The notes below the pieces were generated by a model that did no database searches, had not been told where the DNA came from, and was given only the letters and a program-made list of their open reading frames with translations. A stretch of 64,000 nucleotides of DNA from Arthrobacter frigidicola (GTDB lineage: Bacteria; Actinomycetota; Actinomycetes; Actinomycetales; Micrococcaceae). This document shows positions 8,528-19,315 of this stretch, piece by piece; the stretch's first letter is position 1, and each line of letters starts with the position of its first letter. The position numbers and the translations under genes were made by a program. The DNA is taken from contig QZVU01000002.1 of the NCBI GenBank assembly GCA_003602285.1, positions 124,001 to 188,000 on the forward strand, given 5' to 3'.

Positions 8528-9112
8528 CTACCGCTTCTGCGGGTACGGCGTTTCCCCGCGCTCGAGCATTCCCACGAACCGTTCGACCGCCCGCTGCCGC
8601 CCCGCCGGGGTGTGCACCTGCCCCAGCCGAAAGATCAGGGCATACCGGTTCTGGGAGGACAGCCCGTCGAAGGCCTCCTGCGCCCGGGGACTGGCGGCCA
8701 CCGCGGCGGCGAGGTCGTCGGGCACCACCGCCGTGGCCGGGCCGGCGTACGCGCGGTCCCACCGCCCGTCGGCCCGTGCCGCCTCGACGGCGGCGAGGCC
8801 GGCCGGCCGCATCCTCCCCTCGGCGGTGAGCCGCTCGATGGAGGTGCAGTTGCGGATGGACCAGATGCTTTTCGGCGTGCGCGGCGTGAACCGCTGGAAG
8901 TAGCTCTCAGCGTCCCTGCCGCGCCGCTGTCCGTCGATCCAGCCGAAGCAGAGCACCTCGTCGAGGGCCTCTGCGTAGGTCAGGGTGGTGAGCGTGCCGC
9001 CCTTCTTCGTCAGGATCAGCCACACCCCCGGGGATGCCGCGTGCTCCGCCTCGAGCCACTGCGTCCACTTCCGGACGCCGGGGAGGAGAAGTTCGGGCAG
9101 ATCGTCGGCCAT
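8528..9112 (-). CDS. YdeI/OmpD-associated family protein
   Basis: This 194-residue protein matches the YdeI/OmdA family pattern: W-L-I-L-T-K-K early, L-T-Y-A-E-A-L-D-E-V-L-C-F-G-W-I-D-G, R-F-T-P-R-T-P-K-S-I-W-S, and a C-terminal alpha-helical part with F-D-G-L-S-S-Q-N-R-Y. The biochemical role of the family is not settled. It converges with the iron operon, 21 nt between stops. A TAAGGT hexamer 6 nt before the ATG indicates a leaderless mRNA. Confidence 0.8.
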   Translation of the reverse strand: MADDLPELLLPGVRKWTQWLEAEHAASPGVWLILTKKGGTLTTLTYAEALDEVLCFGWIDGQRRGRDAESYFQRFTPRTPKSIWSIRNCTSIERLTAEGRMRPAGLAAVEAARADGRWDRAYAGPATAVVPDDLAAAVAASPRAQEAFDGLSSQNRYALIFRLGQVHTPAGRQRAVERFVGMLERGETPYPQKR

Positions 9113-9118
9113 GGCGCA

Positions 9119-9124
9119 ACCTTA
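9119..9124 (-). promoter_or_regulatory. -10 hexamer, leaderless YdeI-family gene
   Basis: On the minus strand TAAGGT is followed by 6 nt and then the ATG at 9112. No Shine-Dalgarno is present. Confidence 0.5.
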
Positions 9125-9172
9125 TGCGCGCCCGCCGGGGAGCGCCAGCAAGGCTCCCGTCCGGCATCGGCG

Positions 9173-10393
9173 CTAGCCGGCCTTGAGCCGGAGACGCTCC
9201 CTGCGCCCACTTGTGGCGTCGATGGCGAGGGAGAGGACCAGGACCGCGCCCAGCAGGACGATCAGGGCGACCGGCAGGGCGGTGAGCCCGACGGTGTCCA
9301 GCAGCAGTCCGCCGAGAAGTGCGCCACTGCCAATGCCAATATTGAAGGCGGTTGCCTGCAGGGCCGCCGACAGGTCGCGGATCCGCGCCGATGCGGTGCG
9401 CAGCATGCGCGTCTGGATCATGGCGGGCAGGCCGCCGAAGGCCGCGCCCCACACCACAATGGCGGCCAGGACGACGCCGGTGTTGCCCGCCGCCGCGGCG
9501 AGCGTGGATACCGCGGCGATGACGATCAGGACCGCGGCGGCGAATCCCCTTCGCGGGAAGTGGTCCGCGGCGTAGCCGGCCGCGGCCAGGCCGATGATCC
9601 CGGCGCCGCCGTAGAGGAACAGGATGAGGGCCACGGAGCCCATTCCGAACGACGACACCTCGGTCAGCCAGGAGGCGATATAGGTGTAGTACGCGTTCTG
9701 TCCGGCCAGCAGGACCAGGATGAGAACGCACAGGAGGAGGACCGGCGTCAGGCTCGGGTCGCGCCGGGGCGCCGGCTCGTCCCCCGCCGTCCGCTCCACG
9801 AGATGGCGGATCGGCGGCAGGAGTGCGATGAGGATGCCAGCCAGCAGCACTGCGACGACCGCGATCGCGGCGAACGCCACCCGCCAGCTGAACGCATTGC
9901 CGACCGCCGTGGCGACGGGGACGCCGAGCACGAAGGCGGCGGTGACTCCCCCGGAGGTGAACGCCACCGACTTGCCCAACTGCTGGGCCGGCACCAGGTG
10001 CGCGGGATACGCGGCTACGACGGCCCAGCAGAGCCCGAGGGCCAGTCCGCCGAAGATCCGGGCCGCAACGAGGAACTCGTAGGTCGGCGCCAGGGCCGCG
10101 GCGAGATTGGCGGCGGCGATGAGGAACATGATCACGACAAGCAGCTGCTTGCGCGGCAACCGACGGGTCAGGGCGGCCAGCGGGGTGGTGGCGACGACGA
10201 CGGTGCCGGCGAAGATCGTGACCAGGTACCCGGCCGTGGAGAGCCCGACGCCCAGGTCGCGCGCCATCTGCGGCAGGAGCCCGGTGGGCAGCAGTTCCCC
10301 GGTGACGGCGACGAAGCCGACGCCCGCGAGGGCAAGCAGCCCGGCGTAGGGGAACGGTGCCGCGGCAGCCACCCGCGGAGGGGAAACGGACAA
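9173..10393 (-). CDS. MFS transporter, DHA1/sugar-efflux type
   Basis: The 406-residue protein has 12 hydrophobic segments with the MFS loop motif after segment 2 (L-A-A-L-T-R-R-L-P-R-K-Q). Its layout (L-L-P-Q-M-A-R-D-L-G-V-G-L-S-T-A-G-Y) resembles the YdhP/AraJ drug or sugar exporters. Cargo is unknown. The start is uncertain: the longest frame uses TTG 10393 without a Shine-Dalgarno. A TAGAAT at 10443-10448 on the minus strand could be the -10. Confidence 0.82.
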   Translation of the reverse strand: MSVSPPRVAAAAPFPYAGLLALAGVGFVAVTGELLPTGLLPQMARDLGVGLSTAGYLVTIFAGTVVVATTPLAALTRRLPRKQLLVVIMFLIAAANLAAALAPTYEFLVAARIFGGLALGLCWAVVAAYPAHLVPAQQLGKSVAFTSGGVTAAFVLGVPVATAVGNAFSWRVAFAAIAVVAVLLAGILIALLPPIRHLVERTAGDEPAPRRDPSLTPVLLLCVLILVLLAGQNAYYTYIASWLTEVSSFGMGSVALILFLYGGAGIIGLAAAGYAADHFPRRGFAAAVLIVIAAVSTLAAAAGNTGVVLAAIVVWGAAFGGLPAMIQTRMLRTASARIRDLSAALQATAFNIGIGSGALLGGLLLDTVGLTALPVALIVLLGAVLVLSLAIDATSGRRERLRLKAG

Positions 10394-10579
10394 GGGGGAA
10401 CCAATCGTTTCGAAGTCGGGCCCCCAGTACCTTTCGGAGGCGATTCTAGGTCCTGGCCCACCCGGAATTCACGACCCGCGCCGCATATTAAGCGGCCGTT
10501 TCAGCAGCTGCGGACAGTAGTCGGCGTTCAGCCAATGGCCGAAGGAGAGCGCGCCGCTGTCTTCCGGGGCCGTTCCTGC
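10394..10579. other. divergent intergenic region
   Basis: About 190 nt between the MFS and DUF4916 genes. It holds a candidate minus-strand -10 (TAGAAT, 10443-10448) for the transporter and ends at the TATAAA of the next gene. No palindromic operator was seen. Confidence 0.4.
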
Positions 10580-10585
10580 TATAAA
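10580..10585 (+). promoter_or_regulatory. -10 hexamer (TATAAA), leaderless gene
   Basis: TATAAA lies 8 nt before ATG 10594 and stands out in a GC-rich background. No Shine-Dalgarno is present. Confidence 0.5.
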
Positions 10586-10593
10586 ACTTGGTT

Positions 10594-11133
10594 ATGAATG
10601 TGCGCACCCCCGACCCCAATCCAGGCTGGCTCTCCGAAGAGGATCTTTACGAGGCCCGCCGCCGGCTCCCGATGGTCTATGTGGAGGCGATCCCGGTCCG
10701 GTGCGATGCCCTGGGCTACGTCAACGAGGTCGGGCTGCTCCTGCAGGCCAACGCCGAGGGCGAGATGGTCCGCACCTTCGTCTCCGGGCGGGTGATGTAC
10801 CGGGAGACCATCCGGGCCGCCCTCCTGCGCCACCTCGAGAAGGACCTCGGCCCTCTCGCCCTGCCGCAGCTGCCGCCGTCTGTGCTGCCGTTCACCATCG
10901 CCGAATACTTCCCCTCCCCCTCCGAGACCGGCCTGACCGACGACCGCCAGCACGCCGTCGCCCTGGCCTACCTGATCCCCGTCACCGGGGAGTGCAGTCC
11001 GCGCCAGGACGCCCTCGAACTGTCCTGGCTGACGCCCTCGGAAGCCCTCAGCCCCTCCATCCAGGCGGAGCTGTCGGGCGGCCGCGCGGACCTGCTACGC
11101 CAGGCCCTGGCCCATGCCGGGTGGGGCCGCTAG
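10594..11133 (+). CDS. DUF4916 / degenerate NUDIX-like protein
   Basis: The 179-residue protein fits the actinobacterial DUF4916 group: P-G-W-L-S-E-E-D-L near the N-terminus, the strand P-M-V-Y-V-E-A-I-P-V-R, and E-V-G-L-L-L-Q. A NUDIX-like helix is visible (G-R-V-M-Y-R-E...R-H-L-E-K-D-L-G), but the metal-binding R-E-x-x-E-E core is not conserved, so classic NUDIX hydrolysis is doubtful. The later H-A-V-A-L-A-Y-L-I-P-V strand and W-L-T-P-S-E-A are typical. ATG 10594 is preferred to the TTG six nt upstream because of the promoter spacing. Confidence 0.75.
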   Translation: MNVRTPDPNPGWLSEEDLYEARRRLPMVYVEAIPVRCDALGYVNEVGLLLQANAEGEMVRTFVSGRVMYRETIRAALLRHLEKDLGPLALPQLPPSVLPFTIAEYFPSPSETGLTDDRQHAVALAYLIPVTGECSPRQDALELSWLTPSEALSPSIQAELSGGRADLLRQALAHAGWGR

Positions 11134-11232
11134 TCGGGCTTCGGGACGCCGTTCCCGTATCTTTGTTTAGGCACAGGTCAGCGGAACGCCCTGATGCCAC
11201 ACGCGGGGGCAGCTGAGCGAGGTACGAAAAAC

Positions 11233-13409
<2,177 letters not shown>

Positions 13410-13446
13410 TTCGAGGCGCCGCCGCTCTGCCTGTTTCTGCCGGCCG

Positions 13447-14109
13447 TTACTTTGCCGGCGCGGGCGTCTCCGGCGCGAAGCAGACGAGACCCCCGGGGGC
13501 CTTGTCCACGCTCTCCGCGGGGGCGATCGCGGAGAAGCCCGAGCCGAGGACGATGTCGATGGTGCGCCCCTTGCGCTTGTCCACGACATAGACGGATTTC
13601 GGGATGGTGCGCTGGAGGGTGAAGGCATTGGCCGTTCCGTCCGGGCCGGAGACGATGATGGCCGTCATCCCGGTGGGGTCGACGCTCCGGTTGCCGACCT
13701 CGGCGACCACGAAGGCGCGCTCCCGCAGCTGGCCCGCCGCCGTGCCGGCCAGGCCCTCGATGTCGGTGCTGTTGTACACGTTGACGGTCACCGAGCTGGG
13801 GTCCTGGTAGTCGAACGGGCCCGCCGGGCAGGTTTCGGTGGGCCGGGGCGTGGGTTCGAGTGCGGCGATGCGGATGTCCCCGCGGTTGATGCCGACCGCC
13901 GTGAAGGCCGCGGCGCCGAGCAGCCCCACCAGCAGCAGCAAAACAACTCCGTGGCGGATCCGTTTTGAGGTGAGGGCGCGCCGGTCCCGCTCGTCGGCGG
14001 CGAACACGGCTCCGAGGTCGGTCTCGGTGACGATCCGCTGTCCGTGCCACTCCGTTGGGTCCCTGCGGGCGAGGGCGCGGGCCCGGCGGCCCGAAGGGTC
14101 CTCAGCCAT
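13447..14109 (-). CDS. membrane-anchored LytR C-terminal domain protein
   Basis: The 220-residue protein has a basic cytoplasmic N-terminus, one transmembrane helix at about residues 53-72 (V-V-L-L-L-L-V-G-L-L-G-A-A-A-F) and an extracytoplasmic LytR_C domain (V-T-V-N-V-Y-N-S-T-D-I-E-G-L-A-G-T-A-A). LytR_C domains are found in cell-envelope proteins but their ligand is not established. The start overlaps the stop of the upstream small gene by 8 nt, so the two are co-translated. It converges with tgt. Confidence 0.85.
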   Translation of the reverse strand: MAEDPSGRRARALARRDPTEWHGQRIVTETDLGAVFAADERDRRALTSKRIRHGVVLLLLVGLLGAAAFTAVGINRGDIRIAALEPTPRPTETCPAGPFDYQDPSSVTVNVYNSTDIEGLAGTAAGQLRERAFVVAEVGNRSVDPTGMTAIIVSGPDGTANAFTLQRTIPKSVYVVDKRKGRTIDIVLGSGFSAIAPAESVDKAPGGLVCFAPETPAPAK

Positions 14110-14401
14110 CGATCACAAGCACGCGCGCGTGGAGGATGGTGCGCTGGTGAAGGGCGGTGCGGACGGCCCGGTGCAGCCCGTCCTCGAGGTACAGGGTGTC
14201 CTGCCACTGGACGACATGGGGGAAGAGATCCCCGAAGAACGTTGAATCCTCGGCGAGCAGGGCCTCGAGGTCAAGGGTGGTTTTCGTCGTCACCAGCTCA
14301 TCGAGCCGGACCTGCCGGGGAGGGACCTCTGCCCAGTCCCTTGGGGACACATGTCCGTGGTCAGGGTAGGGTCGGCCATCGCTCACAGCTTTAAAGATCA
14401 C
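14102..14401 (-). CDS. small conserved actinobacterial protein with DGLHR motif
   Basis: This 99-residue protein belongs to a small family found next to LytR_C genes in actinobacteria. Some annotation pipelines call such proteins VapB-family antitoxins, but no toxin gene adjoins it. Visible features are P-P-R-Q-V-R-L-D-E-L-V-T-T-K, L-F-P-H-V-V and the motif Y-L-E-D-G-L-H-R-A-V-R-T-A-L, which resembles the D-G-x-H-R of ParB-like nuclease folds. GTG 14401 lies 6 nt after TAGGCT, so the mRNA is probably leaderless. Function is unknown. Confidence 0.75.
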   Translation of the reverse strand: MIFKAVSDGRPYPDHGHVSPRDWAEVPPRQVRLDELVTTKTTLDLEALLAEDSTFFGDLFPHVVQWQDTLYLEDGLHRAVRTALHQRTILHARVLVIDG

Positions 14402-14407
14402 TGATAC

Positions 14408-14413
14408 AGCCTA
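14408..14413 (-). promoter_or_regulatory. -10 hexamer, leaderless DGLHR gene
   Basis: On the minus strand TAGGCT is followed by GTATCA and then GTG 14401. Confidence 0.5.
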
Positions 14414-14497
14414 TGGAAAACAGGCGCGCAATGGAATATAAGCCTCCGCGGCCGCCGATCCGTGGCCAAAGGGTTACCTTTGGCCACGGATGCCAGC

Positions 14498-14881
14498 CTA
14501 GAAATCCACTCCGGAAGAAAGGATGACGTTGGCGTACGGGGTGGCCTCCCCGGTTCGGATGACCAGCCGCGCCGTGGGCAGCAGGGCCTTGAGGTCCTCG
14601 TGCGGAATGGTTCGGGGAGTGAGCCCCTCCGCACGCACCCACTCGCCGGCCACGCCGTCCTGCGCTTCGCTGGCGATGATGCTGCCCTCGACGACGATCT
14701 CTGCCAGTACCGCCCTCAGCACCTCCGTGAACCGGGGAATCCCCCGGACCAGGGTGAGGTCGACGGTCGGGACCGTCGCCGGGATGGGCAGGCCGCTGTC
14801 GGCGATGACGACGAGGTGGCCGTGGCCGAGGCCCGCAATGGCCGAGCTGAGGGCGGGGTTCAGGATGCCGCCGCGCTTCAT
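14498..14881 (-). CDS. rbsD: D-ribose pyranase
   Basis: The 127-residue protein converts between the pyran and furan forms of D-ribose so that ribokinase receives its substrate. It begins M-K-R-G-G-I-L-N-P-A-L-S and carries the conserved H20 in G-L-G-H-G-H-L-V-V-I-A-D-S-G-L-P-I-P and the C-terminal R-T-G-E-A-T-P-Y-A-N-V-I-L. Length matches the family (131-139). It is the last gene of the rbs operon and its start overlaps the rbsK stop by 4 nt. Confidence 0.95.
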   Translation of the reverse strand: MKRGGILNPALSSAIAGLGHGHLVVIADSGLPIPATVPTVDLTLVRGIPRFTEVLRAVLAEIVVEGSIIASEAQDGVAGEWVRAEGLTPRTIPHEDLKALLPTARLVIRTGEATPYANVILSSGVDF

Positions 14882-15825
14882 GCGGTGGCTCCTTCGCTCT
14901 TGCTGATCCCGTCGCCGGGGAGCTCGTCACCCAGTGCCGGGTAGGACGGCTGGGCGCCCTCGGACCGGACCGCGTACGCGCCGACGCGCACGGCGAACCC
15001 GACGCCGGCGGCCAGGCTGTCGCCCGCGGCGAGGCGGGCGGCGAGCGCCCCAACGAAGGCGTCACCGGCCCCCGTGGTGTCGACCGCCGAGACCTTCGGC
15101 GCCGGGAAGCGCTGCACGGTGCCGTCAGCGGCCACCATGGCTCCTTCGGCGCCCAGGGTGAGGACCACGGAGGCGAAGCCGGCTGCCGACAGCGCCTCGA
15201 TGATCCTGCGGTGGTCGGACGCCGTGGGGAGGTCCCGGACGCCCAGCTGCTCAAGCACCAGGATGCCCTCGTGCTCGTTGACCACCAACGGGTCGGCGGC
15301 CAGCAGCACGGAGCGTTCGACGTCGATCACCGGTGCAAGGTTGATCATCACGCGGCCCTGGGCGTGCTGCACGGCTTCGGCAATCGACTCGGCGGGGATT
15401 TCCCCCTGGAGCACGAGGACCGAGGCTTTCGAGATCAGGGACGCCTGGGAACGCACCACCTCGCGTGTCACCTCGGCGTTGGCGCCGGGGATCACCACGA
15501 TTGAGTTTTCGCCGCTCACCGAAACCTGGACGAGGGCCACGCCGGTGCCGGCGTCCGCATTGTGGAGAGCGAGCCGGACCCCGGCGGAACGCAGCCCGGC
15601 CAGGGCTGCGTCCGCGTAGGCGTCCGGGCCGACGGCGCCGATCAGGGTGACCGGCGCCCCCAGCCGTGCGGCCGCTACGGCCTGATTGGCACCCTTGCCA
15701 CCGGGCAGGACGGTCATTGACCGGCCCAGCACGGTTTCACCCGGTTGCGGATGGCGTTCCAGCGTCACGACGAGGTCGGCGTTGATCGACCCCACGACGA
15801 CGACGCCCGGTGGATTGGTGCTCAT
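14878..15825 (-). CDS. rbsK: ribokinase
   Basis: A 315-residue PfkB-family sugar kinase that phosphorylates D-ribose at O5. It shows G-S-I-N-A-D-L-V, the G-G-K-G-A-N-Q-A-V-A-A-A-R-L-G-A signature 1 near residue 40, and signature 2 D-T-T-G-A-G-D-A-F-V-G-A-L near residue 255, where the second Asp is the catalytic base. Both ends overlap neighbours by 4 nt (rbsB upstream, rbsD downstream), showing tight translational coupling. Confidence 0.95.
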   Translation of the reverse strand: MSTNPPGVVVVGSINADLVVTLERHPQPGETVLGRSMTVLPGGKGANQAVAAARLGAPVTLIGAVGPDAYADAALAGLRSAGVRLALHNADAGTGVALVQVSVSGENSIVVIPGANAEVTREVVRSQASLISKASVLVLQGEIPAESIAEAVQHAQGRVMINLAPVIDVERSVLLAADPLVVNEHEGILVLEQLGVRDLPTASDHRRIIEALSAAGFASVVLTLGAEGAMVAADGTVQRFPAPKVSAVDTTGAGDAFVGALAARLAAGDSLAAGVGFAVRVGAYAVRSEGAQPSYPALGDELPGDGISKSEGATA

Positions 15826-16760
15826 TCCGTGAACTCTCCTACGTTTTCCTCGTTGACGGTGGTCACGGGCACGGGAACCGTTGACTCGACCTCTTCGTCG
15901 TTGAGGAGCTGGACCAGGATCTCGACCGAGCGCTTGCCGAGCTCGGCGGGCTGCTGGGCGATCGTGGCCGTCAGGGTGCCGGCTTCGATCGCAGCGAGGC
16001 CTTCCTCCGTGCCGTCGAAGCCGACGACGCTGACCTCGCTGCCGGCCCGGTCACCGAGCGCCTGGATGGCACCCAGCGCCATCTCATCGTTCTCGGCGAA
16101 GATTCCGGTGACGTCCGGGTTGGACTGCAGCAGGTTCGTTGCCACGTTCAGCGCTTCCGCGCGGTCGAAGTTGGCGGTCTGCTGCGCCACCACCTCGATG
16201 TCCGGGTAGGCCTTGAGTCCTTCGGCGAACCCTTCCCCGCGGTCGCGGCTGGCGGAGGTGCCCGCCACGCCCTGGAGCACGATCACCTTGCCCTTCTCGC
16301 CCATGGCCCGGGCCAGTTCTTCGGCGGCCTGCTTCCCGCCGGCCACGTTGTCACTCGAGACCAGGGACTGGATTTCGGCCCCGTTCACGGTGCGGTCGAC
16401 GGCCACGATGGGAGTGGAGTTCTCGATCAGCGGGGCCACCGAAGCCGCCGCAGCGTCCGAGTCGACCGGGTTGATGATGACGCCGTCGGTGCCGCTCGCG
16501 GCGGTGGCGAGCTGGTTGGTCTGCGTCGCGGAATCGTTCTGCGCGTCGATGACCTCGAGGTCGATTCCGGCGTCATCGGCCGCGGCCTGGGCGCCATCGC
16601 GCAGTTCGACGAAGAACGGGTTGTTCAGCGTCGAGACAGCCAGCGTGACGCTGTCGCCGCCGGACGCCGCGTCGTCTCCGCCGCGGTTGCATGCGGCGAC
16701 TCCGAGCAGGAGTGCGGCTGAGGCGGAAAGCGCCACGATCTTGGTGGGAGTGAACTTCAT
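15822..16760 (-). CDS. rbsB: ribose ABC transporter substrate-binding lipoprotein
   Basis: The 312-residue protein has a lipoprotein signal ending G-V-A-A-C with Cys24. The mature periplasmic-binding-protein-like fold starts V-T-L-A-V-S-T-L-N-N-P-F-F-V and contains V-D-R-T-V-N-G-A and F-A-E-N-D-E-M-A-L-G-A, as in RbsB. It captures D-ribose outside the membrane for RbsC. AAAGGAA lies 6 nt before ATG 16760. There is a 42-nt gap to rbsC, the only real gap in the operon, which allows separate ribosome loading for this abundant subunit. Confidence 0.93.
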   Translation of the reverse strand: MKFTPTKIVALSASAALLLGVAACNRGGDDAASGGDSVTLAVSTLNNPFFVELRDGAQAAADDAGIDLEVIDAQNDSATQTNQLATAASGTDGVIINPVDSDAAAASVAPLIENSTPIVAVDRTVNGAEIQSLVSSDNVAGGKQAAEELARAMGEKGKVIVLQGVAGTSASRDRGEGFAEGLKAYPDIEVVAQQTANFDRAEALNVATNLLQSNPDVTGIFAENDEMALGAIQALGDRAGSEVSVVGFDGTEEGLAAIEAGTLTATIAQQPAELGKRSVEILVQLLNDEEVESTVPVPVTTVNEENVGEFTE

Positions 16761-16802
16761 TGTTTTTTCCTTTATCTGTGGGGGTGGTTGGAGAGGGAAG
16801 AG

Positions 16803-17786
16803 TTAGTGCTGCGCGGTCTTGCGGCGGAGCGAGTCCACACCGACGGCCAGGGCGATCACGAGGCCGATGACCACCTGCTGCCAGAAGGATGAGACGTTGA
16901 GCAGGTTGAGCCCGTTGCGGATGACGACCAGGACGAGCGCACCGATCAGGGTGCCGCTGATCCGCCCGACACCGCCGGCGAGGGAGGCCCCGCCGATGAC
17001 GACGGCGGCAATGGCGTCGAGCTCATATCCGACCGCTGCCTGCGGCTGGGCCGAATCGAGCCGGCCGGACAGCAGCAGGCCCGCGAGCGCCGCGAAGAGC
17101 CCGGAGAGCGCGAAGACGGTGATGAGGACCCGGCGCACGGGGATACCGGACAGCCGGGCGGCCTCGGTGTTGCCGCCCACCGCGTACATGTAGCGGCCCA
17201 TGACCGTGAAGTTGAGGATCAGGGCTGCGACGGTACCGGCGATGATCAGCACCACGATGGGCATGGGTACCTGGCCGAGCATGCTGCCGAGGAAGGAAAC
17301 CTCGGGAGCGGTCGGGATGGGCCGGCCGCCGGAGAGGACGAGGGTGAGGCCGCGGGCCACACTCAGCATTGCGAGGGTGGCAATGAACGATGGAAGTCGT
17401 CCGTAGCTCACCGCCAGCCCGCTCACCGCGCCGCTGAGGGTACCGATGAGCAGCCCCCCGATCAGTGCGATCCAGCCTGGCAGGTCGGCTTGGGAGAAGA
17501 TCCAGGCCGAGCCCATCGCCGACAGTGCCGCAACCGATCCCACGGACAGGTCGATCCCGGCCGCAACGATCACGAACGTGAGCCCGAAGGCGAGCACCGC
17601 GATCACCGAGGCCTGGATGCCGACGTTCAGGAGGTTCCGGCCGGTGAGGAAGTCGGGAGTGGCGATGAAGAGCGCCAGTCCGAGGACCACCAGCCCTACG
17701 AGTGCTCCATTACCGGAGAGGAACGTCATGAACGATCCCCGTCCGCGCCCCTTGGGGACAGCTACAGCTTCAGCTACCTTGTTCAT
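16803..17786 (-). CDS. rbsC: ribose ABC transporter permease
   Basis: A 327-residue membrane protein with 8-10 hydrophobic segments of the BPD_transp_2 family. It has the conserved loop A-A-G-I-D-L-S-V-G-S-V-A-A-L near residue 70 and A-V-V-I-G-G-A-S-L-A-G-G-V-G-R-I-S-G-T near 265, typical of RbsC/XylH. Its ATG overlaps the rbsA stop by 4 nt. Confidence 0.93.
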   Translation of the reverse strand: MNKVAEAVAVPKGRGRGSFMTFLSGNGALVGLVVLGLALFIATPDFLTGRNLLNVGIQASVIAVLAFGLTFVIVAAGIDLSVGSVAALSAMGSAWIFSQADLPGWIALIGGLLIGTLSGAVSGLAVSYGRLPSFIATLAMLSVARGLTLVLSGGRPIPTAPEVSFLGSMLGQVPMPIVVLIIAGTVAALILNFTVMGRYMYAVGGNTEAARLSGIPVRRVLITVFALSGLFAALAGLLLSGRLDSAQPQAAVGYELDAIAAVVIGGASLAGGVGRISGTLIGALVLVVIRNGLNLLNVSSFWQQVVIGLVIALAVGVDSLRRKTAQH

Positions 17787-19315
17787 GATTCGTCCTTCAT
17801 CTGCTTGTCTTCAATTTCTCGCTGTACATCGCGGACGGCCAGCGACATCACTGAGTCCTGCGTTGCGGATTCGGCTGGCAGTTGGCCGGAGACGTGGCCG
17901 CCGCTCATGACGACGATCCTGTCGGCCATGCCGAGCACTTCGGGCAGTTCGCTTGAGACCATCACGACGGCGCCGCCGGCCGCGGTGATGGCGTTGATCA
18001 GTTCGTAGATTTCGACCTTCGCCCCGACGTCGACGCCGCGGGTCGGTTCATCGAGCAGCAGGACGGTTGCGCCTGCGACGATCCACCGGGCGAAAACCGT
18101 CTTCTGCTGGTTCCCGCCGGAGAGCGAACCGACGGTCTGGTCGAGGCTCGACATCCGGATGCGGAGCTTGTCGGCGACCTCCTGGGCACGCTTGCGCTGC
18201 CCGGCGAAGTCGACGATCCCGGCCCGCGCCGTCGCCGCGAGGGTCGCGTAGCCGATGTTCTCGTTGACGGCCGCACCGAGGACAAGGCCCTGGACCTTCC
18301 GGTCCTCGGGGACATGGCCGATACCGGCCCGGATCGCCGCACCGACGTTGAGCGGCGGCAGGGCCTTGCCCCGGACCGAGATGGTTCCCGAGGTGTACGG
18401 GTCGATTCCGGCGATGGCGCGGATCACCTCGGTGCGGCCCGCACCGACCAGCCCGGCGAGCGCGACGACCTCACCGGCCTGCACCGAGAAGGAAACATTG
18501 TTGATCATGCCCTTCGTGGAGAGCCCGCTGACCTCGAGGAGGGTTTCTGCGGGCCCGGCGTACTCGCGGCGGCGCGGGAACTGCTGGTCGATGTCGCGGC
18601 CGACCATGAGGCGCACCAGCTCGTCCTCGTGGGTCGTGGCGGGAACCTCCGCGATGAACCGGCCGTCGCGCAGGACCGAGACCGAATCGCCGATGGCGGC
18701 GATCTCATCGAGGTGATGGCTGATGAACACCATCCCCACCCCGCGCGATCTCAGGTCCTCCACGACCTTGAACAGCGAGGCGATCTCCCGCTTGGTCAGT
18801 GCCGCGGTCGGCTCGTCGAGGATCAGCATGCGGGCGTTCAGGCTCAGGGCCTTCGCGATCTCGACCAGCTGCTGATGGGCGATCCCCAGCTCCCCCACCA
18901 TTCGGTCGACGTCGAGGTCCAGCCCGATCAGGGCGAGGGCGGCGCGGGCGTCCTCCTTCATCCGAGCCTTGTCCACGAGCCCGAAACGGCGCGGCATGCG
19001 CCCCAGGGAGATGTTCTCGGCGATGCTCATCGTGCCCACCAGGTTGAGTTCCTGGTGGATGGTGGCGATGCCGTGTTTTTCGGAGGCCTTGGTATCGGGG
19101 AGCTGGACCTCCTCGCCGTCGATCAGGATCCTGCCGCCGTCGGGCTGGTGGACGCCGGCCATCATCTTGATCAGGGTCGACTTGCCGGCGCCGTTTTCGC
19201 CCAGGAGAACCTGCACCTTGCCGGGCAGGACGTTGACACTGACGCCATCGATCACTGTGACGGGGCCAAACGCCTTCGACACGTTGTCCAGCGTAAGGAT
19301 GGGACTGCCGTTCAT
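17783..19315 (-). CDS. rbsA: ribose ABC transporter ATPase (two ABC domains)
   Basis: The 510-residue protein carries two ABC cassettes, as in RbsA/MglA. The first has Walker [10 protein letters not shown] and Walker [11 protein letters not shown]; the second has the degenerate Walker A G-L-V-G-A-G-R-T-E, signature L-S-G-G-N-Q-Q-K and L-L-L-D-E-P-T-R-G-V-D. It energises ribose import with RbsC. The start overlaps the rbsR stop by 4 nt. Confidence 0.94.
   Translation of the reverse strand: MNGSPILTLDNVSKAFGPVTVIDGVSVNVLPGKVQVLLGENGAGKSTLIKMMAGVHQPDGGRILIDGEEVQLPDTKASEKHGIATIHQELNLVGTMSIAENISLGRMPRRFGLVDKARMKEDARAALALIGLDLDVDRMVGELGIAHQQLVEIAKALSLNARMLILDEPTAALTKREIASLFKVVEDLRSRGVGMVFISHHLDEIAAIGDSVSVLRDGRFIAEVPATTHEDELVRLMVGRDIDQQFPRRREYAGPAETLLEVSGLSTKGMINNVSFSVQAGEVVALAGLVGAGRTEVIRAIAGIDPYTSGTISVRGKALPPLNVGAAIRAGIGHVPEDRKVQGLVLGAAVNENIGYATLAATARAGIVDFAGQRKRAQEVADKLRIRMSSLDQTVGSLSGGNQQKTVFARWIVAGATVLLLDEPTRGVDVGAKVEIYELINAITAAGGAVVMVSSELPEVLGMADRIVVMSGGHVSGQLPAESATQDSVMSLAVRDVQREIEDKQMKDES

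Noticed and set aside
14102-14401. Toxin-antitoxin system (VapB-like antitoxin)
   Set aside because: No VapC or other toxin gene adjoins it; the partner is a LytR_C membrane protein.
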